A DNA stretch of 24,998 nt from assembly GCA_902789835.1 (NCBI GenBank), contig CADAPN010000051.1:1-24998 (forward strand), in the 5' to 3' direction. The translations under genes and the position numbers were made by a program. This stretch comes from Oscillospiraceae bacterium (GTDB taxonomy: Bacteria > Bacillota_A > Clostridia > Oscillospirales > Oscillospiraceae). Position 1 is the first letter of the stretch; every line of letters starts with the position of its first letter. The notes beneath the pieces are model-generated. The model did no database searches. It saw only the letters and a list, made by a program, of their open reading frames with translations, and was not told where the DNA came from. This document shows, one piece after another, positions 12,656 to 20,823 of the stretch.

Positions 12656-15454
12656 TTACAGGGTTTTCAGGACCTCGGCGCAGCGCGGGCAGAGTCCCGT
12701 CTCCGGATCGGCCTCAAGGGAATGCATCCAGCAGCGCGGGCACTTGACACCCGGTGCCTCGCGGACACTGATTTCCAGGCCGGGATAAGCGGTACCGTTG
12801 TTTCTCGCGGCCGCATCCGGATCCTCGTCCGGGGCGATCAGGCATTCGGACACGATAAAGAGCTCTTTCAGGCCCATGTCGCTGACGCTCTCCAGAGCCG
12901 CTCTGCTGTCGTCGTCCGTCGCATGCAGGCGCACGGCGGCCTCCAGAGGCTTGCCGATGCGCTTGGCGGCGCGGGCGGTCTCGATGACGCCGTTGACGTC
13001 GTTGCGGACACGGATCAGGCTGTCCCAGCGTGCCATCTCGTCCTCGCTCAGGCTGTAGGCCGTGAAGGGCTTGTTCATCTGGTTCAGCAGGACATTGCGG
13101 GTGTCGTCCTCCGCGCGGTGCGGCATCGCCAGCCAGATTTCGTCGCAGGTGAAGGCCAGGATCGGCGCAAACATCTTGGTCAGGGTGTCAAGGATGTAGA
13201 ACAGAGCGGTCTGAGCGCTGCGGCGCTTCAGGCTGTTCGGCGCTTCGCAGTACAGACGGTCCTTGATGATATCCAGATAAAAGCTGGAGAGCTCGACCAC
13301 GCAGAAGTCGTTGATCGCGTGGGAAACGGTGTGGAACTCATAGTCCTGATACGCCGCTTCCGCCTTGTCGATCAGCTCGTTGAGCTTCGTCATCGCCCAG
13401 CGGTCCAGCGGCAGCATCTCTTCCGGCGCGACCGGGTTCTCCGGATCGAAGCCGTCAAGGTTGCCGAGGCAGTAGCGCGCCGTATTGCGGAACTTCAGGT
13501 AGTTCTGGCTCAGCTGCTTGAAGATCTCCTTGGAGCAGCGCACGTCGACGTGATAGTCGGCGGAGCCTGCCCACAGGCGGACCACGTCCGCGCCGAACTC
13601 ATCGATCAGCTCCTGCGGATCCACGCCGTTGCCGAGAGACTTGTGCATCTCGCGGCCTTCGCCGTCCACCGTCCAGCCGTGGGTCAGGCACTCCTGATAC
13701 GGAGCTCCCTTGCCCAGCGCGCCGACCGCCACCAGCAGCGACGACTGGAACCAGCCGCGGTACTGGTCGCCGCCTTCGATGTACATCGTGGAGGGCCAGA
13801 AGCCCTGATCGCGCTGCATTGCGGCAAAGTGCGTGGAGCCGGAGTCAAACCATCCGTCCAGGGTGTTGGTCTCTTTGGTGAAATGCTTTCCGCCGCAGTG
13901 CGGGCAGACAAAGCCGTCCGGCAGAAGGTCCTTCGCTTCGCGCTCAAACCACGCGTTGCTTCCGCACTCTTCGAAGATCTTCGCAACGGATTCGATGCTC
14001 TCTTCGGTGCAGACGGGCTTGCCGCAGTCGTCGCAGTAGAACACCGGAATCGGCAGGCCCCAGCGGCGCTGACGGGAAATGCACCAGTCGCTGCGCTCGC
14101 GGATCATGGCGCCCATGCGCTCCTTGCCCCAGGCGGGAAGCCAGCGCACATTCTCACAGGCGGCGATGGCCTCGTCCTTGAAGGAATCCACCGAGCAGAA
14201 CCACTGCGGGGTCGCGCGGAAGATGATGGGCTTCTTGCAGCGCCAGCAGTGCGGATAGCTGTGGGTGATGTTCTCCGAGGCAAAGAGCATGCCGCTCTCT
14301 TTCATGTCGGCTGCGATGATGGGGTTGGACTCTTCCACGCCCAGTCCGGCATACTTGCCGGCGTACTCGGTATGGCGGCCCTGATCGTCCACCGGGACGA
14401 CCATCTCCGTGCCGTACTGCATGCAGGTCTGATAGTCGACATCACCGAAGCCGGGCGCCGTGTGGACGCAGCCGGTACCGGAATCCGTCGTAACATAGTC
14501 CGCCAGCATCAGCAGGGAAGTCTTGGGCAGGAAGGGATGATCCGCCAGCATGTACTCGAAGAAAGTGCCGGGGTGGGTTTCGACGGTCTCGTACTCCGTG
14601 ACGCCGCCCTTGGCCATGACCTCGTCCACCAGGGCTTCGGCCATGATGTACATCTCGCCGTTGGGGACCTTGACGATCGCATACTGGAAGTCCGGATGCA
14701 GGGTGATGCCCAGGTTTCCGGGAAGCGTCCAGGTGGTCGTCGTCCAGATCATGAAGAAGAGCTTGGACTTGTCCAGGTGGCTGAGCTTGCCCTTGTCGTC
14801 ATGCATCGGGAACTTCACATAGACCGTGGTAACCGGGTCGTCGTGATATTCGATCTCCGCCTCGGCCAGGGCGGTCTCGTCATGGGCGCACCAGTAGACC
14901 GGCTTGAAGCCCTTGTAGATGTGGCCGTTGCGGTACATCTTGCCGAAGACGCGCACCTCGTCGGCCTCGAAGCCGGGGTTCATCGTGTAGTACGGGTGCT
15001 CCCAGTCGCCGATGACGCCGAGACGCTTGAAGCCCGCCATCTGGATCTTGGCATATCTTTCGGCATAGTCGTGGCAGGCGCTGCGGAAGTCCGCCGTGGA
15101 CATTTCCTTGTGGTTGAGCTTCTGCTCCTTGATGATGGCGCTTTCAATGGGCATGCCGTGGTTGTCCCAGCCGGGGATGTAGGGGACATAGCGGCCGCGC
15201 ATCATATAGCTGCGGTTGATGAAATCCTTCAGGGCCTTGTTCAGCGCGTGGCCCATGTGGATGTTGCCGTTGGAGAACGGAGGTCCGTCATGCAGCGAAA
15301 ACAGCGGCTTGCCCTCGTTCTTCTTCAGCTGCAGGTTGTACAGATCCATCTCTTCCCATTTTTTGAGCATGTCCGGCTCGCGCTTGGGGAGGCCGGCACG
15401 CATGGGAAAGTCGGTTTTCGGCAGGTTCAGGCTTGCATTGTAATCCTTGGACAT
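12656..15454 (-). CDS. ileS: Isoleucyl-tRNA synthetase
   Basis: A 932-residue class I synthetase that charges tRNA-Ile. The HIGH signature is HMGH at 66-69, in the usual LHDGPPFSNGNIHMGHALNK setting; WDNHGMPIE and DGWFDSGSTH are further IleRS landmarks. The KMSKS loop near residue 600 reads EMHKSLGN, so two of the five signature positions are changed. The C-terminus carries a zinc-binding pair of CPRC motifs (CPRCWMHS ... CPRCAE), as in the bacterial type 1 enzyme rather than the longer eukaryote-like type 2. Start is the ATG at 15454 with AGGAGA seven bases upstream. It lies behind divIVA, separated by a structured 98-base gap, and ahead of lspA. Confidence 0.97.
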   Translation of the reverse strand: MSKDYNASLNLPKTDFPMRAGLPKREPDMLKKWEEMDLYNLQLKKNEGKPLFSLHDGPPFSNGNIHMGHALNKALKDFINRSYMMRGRYVPYIPGWDNHGMPIESAIIKEQKLNHKEMSTADFRSACHDYAERYAKIQMAGFKRLGVIGDWEHPYYTMNPGFEADEVRVFGKMYRNGHIYKGFKPVYWCAHDETALAEAEIEYHDDPVTTVYVKFPMHDDKGKLSHLDKSKLFFMIWTTTTWTLPGNLGITLHPDFQYAIVKVPNGEMYIMAEALVDEVMAKGGVTEYETVETHPGTFFEYMLADHPFLPKTSLLMLADYVTTDSGTGCVHTAPGFGDVDYQTCMQYGTEMVVPVDDQGRHTEYAGKYAGLGVEESNPIIAADMKESGMLFASENITHSYPHCWRCKKPIIFRATPQWFCSVDSFKDEAIAACENVRWLPAWGKERMGAMIRERSDWCISRQRRWGLPIPVFYCDDCGKPVCTEESIESVAKIFEECGSNAWFEREAKDLLPDGFVCPHCGGKHFTKETNTLDGWFDSGSTHFAAMQRDQGFWPSTMYIEGGDQYRGWFQSSLLVAVGALGKGAPYQECLTHGWTVDGEGREMHKSLGNGVDPQELIDEFGADVVRLWAGSADYHVDVRCSKEIFKQLSQNYLKFRNTARYCLGNLDGFDPENPVAPEEMLPLDRWAMTKLNELIDKAEAAYQDYEFHTVSHAINDFCVVELSSFYLDIIKDRLYCEAPNSLKRRSAQTALFYILDTLTKMFAPILAFTCDEIWLAMPHRAEDDTRNVLLNQMNKPFTAYSLSEDEMARWDSLIRVRNDVNGVIETARAAKRIGKPLEAAVRLHATDDDSRAALESVSDMGLKELFIVSECLIAPDEDPDAAARNNGTAYPGLEISVREAPGVKCPRCWMHSLEADPETGLCPRCAEVLKTL

Positions 15455-15480
15455 AGAAAAATCTCCTGGTATCAGTATAT

Positions 15481-15540
15481 AAAATAATAAGCCGAAAGCG
15501 GGGCGTGCGCTTTCGCGCCACCCCGCGACATGATTCGGCT
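15481..15540 (-). terminator. Nested hairpin between divIVA and ileS (terminator or attenuator)
   Basis: On the minus strand an outer stem AGCCGAA/TTCGGCT encloses an inner stem GCGGGG/CCCCGC that is topped by GCGC-GAAA-GCGC; TATTATTTT follows. It begins 12 bases after the divIVA stop and ends 27 bases before the ileS start. It probably terminates much of the mutL-divIVA transcript; partial readthrough could feed ileS, since I see only a weak promoter (TATACT, no good -35) behind it. Confidence 0.75.
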
Positions 15541-15552
15541 TTCAGGAGCAGC

Positions 15553-16227
15553 TTACAGGTTGAAGGACTGTGTGCTGCTCAGGTTTTTCCGCTTGGGAGC
15601 GGGAGCCAGATCGAAGTCGGAAAGGTCAAGATCCAGCGCCGGTTCCGGAGCGCTGGGGCGGGAGACCTGTTCCTCAATAGAGCGGACCGCTTCGTCGATG
15701 TCGACGTCGTCGGTCACAACAGGCACCTCCTCTTCTTCCTCAACCTCTGCGACCTCAGGCTCTTCCTCCGGCAGCTCCAGCTCTCCGCCGATCACACCCA
15801 GTCTGGTGAGGTGCTCGCTGCAAAGTGCCTTGGCCTTGTCCAGGAAGATCTTCGTCGCGGTCTGCGCGTCACTCAGGCGGCGCTCTTCAGCGGCGGTCTG
15901 ATCCTGAATGGAACCGACCTTCGCCTTGACCTGACGCTCTGCGTCTTCAATCATCGCGGCGGCGCGCTGACGCGCTTCGCTCTCGATCTGCACCGCGAGC
16001 TTCTGTGCCGAGAGAATTGCCATGTTCAGTGCTTCCTCATTGGCGCGATATTCTTCTATCTTGTCCACGAGGACCTTCATTTTGCTCTTCAGAACGGCAT
16101 TTTCCTTCTGGGCTGCGCCGATATCCTCGGCCAGCTCTTCCAGGAAGTCGTCCACAGAGGCCATGTCATAGCCATTCATTCTGGACTTCTCAAAAGTCTT
16201 TTCACGGATGTCCTGAGCGGTAATCAT
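15553..16227 (-). CDS. divIVA: DivIVA-domain cell division protein
   Basis: A 224-residue protein. Residues 1-60 match the DivIVA N-terminal membrane-binding domain (MITAQDIREKTFEKSRMNGYDMASVDDFLEEL), followed by a long coiled coil to about residue 145 rich in Ala/Glu/Lys, then a very acidic stretch (ELPEEEPEVAEVEEEEE) and a C-terminal tail ending LSSTQSFNL. DivIVA proteins recognise curved membrane at poles and septa and recruit division or cell-wall proteins. It is translated 16 nt behind sepF with GGTGG upstream. The sepF-divIVA-ileS order is classical in Firmicutes; the ylmG and ylmH genes that often lie between sepF and divIVA are absent. Confidence 0.92.
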   Translation of the reverse strand: MITAQDIREKTFEKSRMNGYDMASVDDFLEELAEDIGAAQKENAVLKSKMKVLVDKIEEYRANEEALNMAILSAQKLAVQIESEARQRAAAMIEDAERQVKAKVGSIQDQTAAEERRLSDAQTATKIFLDKAKALCSEHLTRLGVIGGELELPEEEPEVAEVEEEEEVPVVTDDVDIDEAVRSIEEQVSRPSAPEPALDLDLSDFDLAPAPKRKNLSSTQSFNL

Positions 16228-16243
16228 GCTTTAAATCCACCTT

Positions 16244-16807
16244 TCAGGCCGTCCCCGATCCGGAGGTACCGAACTCCTCCGCGCCGAGCACGTCAACATT
16301 CTGCGGGGTGACAAAATAGGTCTTCGCCGAAATCGGGGTAATCTTCCCCTGCAGCGCATAGGCAATTCCGGAGAGAAAATCCAGCAGGCGTCTGGCCAGA
16401 TCCGTCGGGACGCCCTCCAGTGTCATCACAATGCTCCGGCCCTGGCTCAGATGCTGCACCAGATCGCCGGCCTCATCAAAGCTCTTGGGATTGAAGAGGA
16501 TAACCTGCTGTTCCGTTCCGCCGAACTCCACCGTCCGTTCCCGGGCGGTAATCCGCGGCCGCGGGGCCTTTTTTCTTCCCAGGCCGGAGAAAATTCCCTT
16601 TCCTCCGCCTTCCTGGGCTGCGGGAGCGGCGTCTTCGGTCTCTTCCTCAACCGGTTCGGGCGTCTCCCGTCCGCCAAACGCGTTTTCAAACTCCAGCTGA
16701 GCCTCCGTCGGAGCAGGCGGCTGCGCGGAGGGATCTGCGCCCTCGTAAAAGTCGTCCTCGTCCTCATACGGCTGGGTCAGCTTTCTCAATTCGTCCATGA
16801 AGCTCAT
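16244..16807 (-). CDS. sepF: Cell division protein SepF
   Basis: A 187-residue protein with the SepF plan: N-terminal membrane-targeting helix MSFMDELRKL, an acidic disordered linker (residues 13-80, many Glu/Pro/Ala), and the conserved C-terminal domain from about 92 to 178 (QQVILFNPKSFDEAGDLVQHLSQG and KTYFVTPQNVDV regions). SepF polymerises into arcs and links FtsZ filaments to the membrane. GGAGGATCA precedes the ATG. It lies 21 nt behind the yggS-like gene, as in many Gram-positive division clusters. Confidence 0.93.
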   Translation of the reverse strand: MSFMDELRKLTQPYEDEDDFYEGADPSAQPPAPTEAQLEFENAFGGRETPEPVEEETEDAAPAAQEGGGKGIFSGLGRKKAPRPRITARERTVEFGGTEQQVILFNPKSFDEAGDLVQHLSQGRSIVMTLEGVPTDLARRLLDFLSGIAYALQGKITPISAKTYFVTPQNVDVLGAEEFGTSGSGTA

Positions 16808-16828
16808 GGCTGATCCTCCGTTTTGTTT

Positions 16829-17533
16829 TTATGTATAATTCCGCGGGCCAAAAATCCCGGTCCCGACGCGTACCATGTTCGCACCGCAGCGAACCGCCTC
16901 GGCGTAATCCCCGGACATGCCCATCGAAAGAAAATCCATCGATATATTATCGTATTTTTTTCCGCAATTGTCAACAAAAAGCTTTTGCATTTTCAGAAAA
17001 AATGGGCGGTTTTCTTCCGGTTTTTCGCAAATCGGCGGAATTGCCATGAGTCCCCTTACCCGGACGGAGGTCATTTTGGCCGCTTCTTCCAGTGCCGGCC
17101 CGATCTCTTCGGGCGAAAATCCGGACTTCGATTCCTCATTTCCGATGTTGACTTCCAGCAGCACGTCCTGCGTAAGGCCCCGCTTTTGGGCTGTTTTGGA
17201 GATCTCCTGCAGCAGGGAGAGGCTGTCCACCGAGTGGATCAGGCTGCAGAGCCCCACCACCTGACGGACCTTATTCTTCTGCAGATGTCCGATAAAGTGC
17301 AGCGGCGCGCCCTCATAGGCGCCCTGGGCGTTCTTCTCCAGCATCTCCTGCACCCGGTTTTCCCCGCAGATGTCCACGCCCGCCCGGATCGCCGCCCGGA
17401 CAGAATCCGCATCGTTCATCTTGGTCGCCGCCACCAGCAGGATTTCCGCCGGATCTCGGCCCGCTTCCCCGGCCGCCTGCGCGATTTCCGCCTTAACATG
17501 CGCTACGTTTTTCCCGATCTGTTCTTCTGTCAT
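16829..17533 (-). CDS. YggS/YlmE-family pyridoxal phosphate homeostasis protein
   Basis: A 234-residue alanine-racemase-N fold protein of usual family length. The PLP lysine is in LVAATK (K38); HFIGHLQKNK, LLEVNIGNEESKSGF and SMGMSGDYAEAVRCGANMVRVGTGIFG are the standard family blocks. It binds PLP and buffers its level; no catalytic reaction is firmly established. The ATG at 17533 overlaps the miaA stop (ATGA) and has GGAGGAG upstream; the longer frame to 17638 lies inside miaA and is not used. This is the ylmE position next to sepF. Confidence 0.93.
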   Translation of the reverse strand: MTEEQIGKNVAHVKAEIAQAAGEAGRDPAEILLVAATKMNDADSVRAAIRAGVDICGENRVQEMLEKNAQGAYEGAPLHFIGHLQKNKVRQVVGLCSLIHSVDSLSLLQEISKTAQKRGLTQDVLLEVNIGNEESKSGFSPEEIGPALEEAAKMTSVRVRGLMAIPPICEKPEENRPFFLKMQKLFVDNCGKKYDNISMDFLSMGMSGDYAEAVRCGANMVRVGTGIFGPRNYT

Positions 17534-18474
17534 ACGCTCTCCTCCCCTTCGAACGCCTCCAGTACCCGGTTGGTCATTTCTTCCGTCGTCATCCGGTCCG
17601 CCTCCAGCCACAGGACATCTTCCCTGCGGCGAAACCACGTGAGCTGCCGCTTGGCATAGCGCCGGGTCGCCTGCTTGATGAGCGAGACCGCCTCTTCCCG
17701 GCTGATCTCACCCTGCAGCGCCATGGCGGCCTGCCGGTATCCGATCGCCTGCATGCAGGTGCTCTCGTCCGATATGCCCCTTTTCAGCAGCGCTTCCGTC
17801 TCCTCAAACAGTCCGTCCCGGCACATCCGGTCTACCCGTGCTTCGATGCGCTCGTAGAGCTTCGCCCGGTCCGAGAAGTTCAGTACCGCATACACCGCCT
17901 CATAAGCGGGCGGCACCAGCCTGCTCTGCTCGTCATGCTCGCTGATGCTGCGCCCGGTCAGGGCGTACACCTCCAAGGCCCGGATGATTCGCCGTCGGTC
18001 CCCCGGGGCGAGCTTCCCGGCGCGTTCCGGGTCCACCGCCCGCAGCTTTTTGAGCATCTCTTCCCCGCCGAGGCGGTCGTATTCGGCGCCGAGCTCTTCT
18101 CTGAGCTCCGTGCTCTCGTTCTGCGTCCCGGCGAAGCGCCGCCCGGCCAGGAGCGCGTCGATGTAGAGCCCCGTACCGCCCACCACAAGGGGCTGCTTTC
18201 CCCGGCGAAACAGTTCTTCGCAGACTTCGGTCGCCTCCTGAACATAGCGGGAGACGGAGTAGTTCTCCCCCGGTTCGATCAGGTCCAGCATGTGATGGCT
18301 TGCGGCGGCCTGTTCCTCCGCCGTCGCCTTCGCGGTGCCCACATCCATTCCCCGGTAGATCTGCATGGAATCCGCCGAGACGATCTCCCCGTTGACGCGC
18401 CCCGCCAGGGCGATCCCCAGCGCGGTCTTTCCCGACGCGGTCGGGCCAGCGATCACAATCAATTTCTTCTTCAT
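17530..18474 (-). CDS. miaA: tRNA dimethylallyltransferase MiaA
   Basis: A 314-residue enzyme that transfers the dimethylallyl group to N6 of A37 in tRNAs reading UNN codons. The P-loop GPTASGKT is at residues 10-17; DSMQIYRGMDVGTAK (35-49) is the family signature for substrate binding; VVGGTGLYIDALL and the C-terminal RYAKRQLTWFRR are also present. Its ATG overlaps the mutL stop by 4 bp, so the two are translationally coupled. Its product is the substrate for MiaB, encoded divergently 2.3 kb away, so both steps of ms2i6A synthesis lie in this window. Confidence 0.97.
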   Translation of the reverse strand: MKKKLIVIAGPTASGKTALGIALAGRVNGEIVSADSMQIYRGMDVGTAKATAEEQAAASHHMLDLIEPGENYSVSRYVQEATEVCEELFRRGKQPLVVGGTGLYIDALLAGRRFAGTQNESTELREELGAEYDRLGGEEMLKKLRAVDPERAGKLAPGDRRRIIRALEVYALTGRSISEHDEQSRLVPPAYEAVYAVLNFSDRAKLYERIEARVDRMCRDGLFEETEALLKRGISDESTCMQAIGYRQAAMALQGEISREEAVSLIKQATRRYAKRQLTWFRRREDVLWLEADRMTTEEMTNRVLEAFEGEESV

Positions 18475-20537
18475 ACGATCCGCAGGAAGAGCTTATCCAG
18501 CTCTTTTCGGGTAACCGTCGCGGAAACCGGTCTTCCGTGGGGGCAGTATTTCACCCGTCCGCTCAGCACCTCCCGGGTAATCCGCTCCAGCTCCGCCATT
18601 CCGGTGTTCCATCCGGCCTTGATGGCCGCCTTGCAGGCCACGGTGTGCAGCAGCTCGTCCCGCGCGCTCCGCGGGTCCGGGGTATCCCCCTTTTCAAGGT
18701 GCTCCAGAATCTCCTCCAGCGCCGGCAGCGCGTCATCCGGCAGGATGTCCGCCGGCACCGCCCGGAGGATGACCTCGTGTTCGCCGAAGGGCTCGATCTC
18801 AAAGCCGAACTCTTCAAACAGCTCTCCGAACTCCTCCAGCAGCCCCAGCTCTTCCGCCGTAACGCGTTTGGTAATCGGCACAAGGAGCTGCTGCGCGGGG
18901 ATCTCCCGCTGCTGCGCTTTCAGACGGTCAAAGTTCATCCGCTCGTGGGCGGCGTGCTTGTCGATCAGGATGATGCGGTCCTCCACCTCGACAATGATAT
19001 AGGTTTTCAGCGCCTCACCCACGATCTTGTGGTCAGGCACGGTTAAGTTATCAACATCTTGAACAGAGTTTTCGACCGGCGTCCCCCGCTCCGCCGTTTT
19101 TTCTTCCTGCTTTCCGGCGGATATCGTCTGCCGTTCTCCCGCTTTCGCCGTCACCGCGGCTGTGAACAGCGACTGCTGCGCCATAAGGGAAGAATCGCCT
19201 GCCGCCGGTCTGTCCTTCAGGTTCGGTCCGCGGCCGGACGGCTCTGCCCAAACGGCGGGCCGGGCGGTATCCGCTTCCTGCGAAGCAAGCGGCTCCGCGG
19301 TCTGCCTCCACCCTGACAGGGGCGCGCTTTCATAGCTGCGCCTCTCCTTTTCCGCTGTCTTATCTGTCTGCGGCAGCGCAGCCGCCGGCACGGTCGCCCG
19401 GGCAGGCTCCGCCTGGCCGGAGGGAGCGTTCCGGACCGCGGCGACAGCCTCATTCGTTTGTGCCGCGTCTGTCCCGATTCTTGACTCCGGCACCCGGACG
19501 GCCGGTTTTGATTCAGCCTTTGTCTCCGCCTTCTCCGCCGCAACGCGGTTTTCGCCGTGCAGCGTCTCCAGCGCCGCCTGATAAAGCAGATTGAAGACCC
19601 GCCGTTCCTCCGAGAACTTCACCTCGGTCTTCGCCGGGTGCACATTGACATCCACCGCGCCGGGACGGATCTCAAGGTAAACCACACAGGCCGGGTATCG
19701 CCCCGTCAGCAGCGTGTTCTTATAGGCCTGTTCCAGCGCCGCCTGCAGCAGGCTCGAGCGGATAAAGCGGCCGTTGACATAGAAATACTGCGCTCCCCGG
19801 TTCCCTCTCCCGGCAGCCGGAGACGAGATGAAGCCCTTCAGGCCCAGGCCTTCGTCCGTGCTGCTCACCGGCAGCAGTGTGGAGCTGATCTCCCGGCCCA
19901 GCAGCGCGTAGCAGGCCGAGCTCATCTCTCCGTCGCCGGGAGTAAAGAATTCTTCCTTTCCGTCCCGCAGAAAGCGCACCGAGATTTCCGGTCTCCCCAG
20001 GGCACAGCGCAGCCCCGCCTGCACACAGGCCGAAGCCTCGCTCCGGTCGGATTTCAGGAACTTCAGCCGCGCGGGGGTGTTGTAGAACAGATCCCGGATG
20101 CAGATGCTTGTTCCGGCCGGGCATCCCGTTGGCTCCATCTCGTCGATCTCCCCGGCCGTCAGGCTCATATACGTTCCTTCCGCGTCCTCCGGTCTGCGGG
20201 TATAGAGCTCAATGTGCGACACGGCCGAGATCGCCGCCAGAGCCTCTCCGCGAAAGCCCATCGTCTCGATGGCCTCGAGGCCGTGCTCGTCATGCAGCTT
20301 GGAGGTCGCGTGCCGCAAAAAGGCGATCCCTGCGTCCTCCGGGGCCATTCCGCAGCCGTCGTCGGTAATGCGGATCATGGTTGCGCCGCCGTCGCTGATC
20401 TCCACCGTCACGTGCTTCGCTCCGGCGTCAAAGGAATTCTCCATCAGCTCCTTGATGACCGACGCGGGGCGCTCGACCACCTCACCGGCCGCAATCAGGT
20501 CGGCGACATGCGGAGACAAAAGGTTAATCTGCGGCAT
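18471..20537 (-). CDS. mutL: DNA mismatch repair protein MutL
   Basis: A 688-residue GHKL ATPase. N-terminal motifs: KELMENSFDAGA (ATP/Mg Glu-Asn), DDGCGM and GFRGEALAAIS. Residues about 335-495 are a long low-complexity linker rich in Ala, Glu, Thr and Pro. The C-terminal dimerisation domain carries the endonuclease metal site: DKHAAHERMNFD near residue 527, a variant of DQHA-X2-E-X4-E with Asp in the last position, then ACKAAIK and CPHGRP. It is thus of the nicking type expected in organisms without MutH. GGAGAG precedes the ATG; miaA is coupled to its end. Confidence 0.96.
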   Translation of the reverse strand: MPQINLLSPHVADLIAAGEVVERPASVIKELMENSFDAGAKHVTVEISDGGATMIRITDDGCGMAPEDAGIAFLRHATSKLHDEHGLEAIETMGFRGEALAAISAVSHIELYTRRPEDAEGTYMSLTAGEIDEMEPTGCPAGTSICIRDLFYNTPARLKFLKSDRSEASACVQAGLRCALGRPEISVRFLRDGKEEFFTPGDGEMSSACYALLGREISSTLLPVSSTDEGLGLKGFISSPAAGRGNRGAQYFYVNGRFIRSSLLQAALEQAYKNTLLTGRYPACVVYLEIRPGAVDVNVHPAKTEVKFSEERRVFNLLYQAALETLHGENRVAAEKAETKAESKPAVRVPESRIGTDAAQTNEAVAAVRNAPSGQAEPARATVPAAALPQTDKTAEKERRSYESAPLSGWRQTAEPLASQEADTARPAVWAEPSGRGPNLKDRPAAGDSSLMAQQSLFTAAVTAKAGERQTISAGKQEEKTAERGTPVENSVQDVDNLTVPDHKIVGEALKTYIIVEVEDRIILIDKHAAHERMNFDRLKAQQREIPAQQLLVPITKRVTAEELGLLEEFGELFEEFGFEIEPFGEHEVILRAVPADILPDDALPALEEILEHLEKGDTPDPRSARDELLHTVACKAAIKAGWNTGMAELERITREVLSGRVKYCPHGRPVSATVTRKELDKLFLRIV

Positions 20538-20592
20538 GGGCTTCTCTCCTTCACAATTCTGCTTCTGATTTCTGTTTCTTCATAATTAAATT

Positions 20593-20621
20593 ATTATAAC
20601 CTATTTTGCCGAAAAGGTCTA
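20593..20621 (-). promoter_or_regulatory. Probable promoter of the mutL-miaA-yggS-sepF-divIVA operon
   Basis: Minus strand: TAGACC (20621-20616, 4 of 6 to consensus), 17-bp spacer, perfect TATAAT (20598-20593), 56 bases upstream of the mutL start, in an AT-rich patch unlike its surroundings. Confidence 0.65.
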
Positions 20622-20716
20622 TGGTTTTTTCGCTCTCGGTTTCGCCCCTGCCCTCTGCTCTCCGGCCGCCGCGAAAACACGCCCCGTTCGATTCTTTGAA
20701 AAGCCCGGATTCACGC

Positions 20717-20745
20717 TTGCACTTTTCTCTCTTTCGGGATAAAAT
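20717..20745 (+). promoter_or_regulatory. Probable promoter of the miaB-mutS operon
   Basis: TTGCAC at 20717-20722, 17-bp spacer, TAAAAT at 20740-20745. The start of transcription falls near 20752, which makes the in-frame ATG at 20755 an unlikely start for miaB and favours the TTG at 20824. Confidence 0.65.
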
Positions 20746-20823
20746 AGAGAATCTTTGAAATTCACCACCCGGAGCCGCACAAAAAGCGTCCCGGATTCGG
20801 AACACAGGAACGGAGTAAGGCCC

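Noticed and set aside
12722..15487. 921-codon plus-strand frame antisense to ileS
   Set aside because: A shadow of the GC-rich ileS coding strand; no ribosome binding site and no family features, while ileS is unmistakable.
15455..15552. T-box riboswitch for ileS
   Set aside because: The gap is too short for stem I and the specifier loop, and the conserved T-box core sequence is not matched; kept only as a possible remnant.
20552..20584. Ten-residue leader peptide (MKKQKSEAEL) before mutL
   Set aside because: No ribosome binding site in front of it and no attenuator structure; likely chance.
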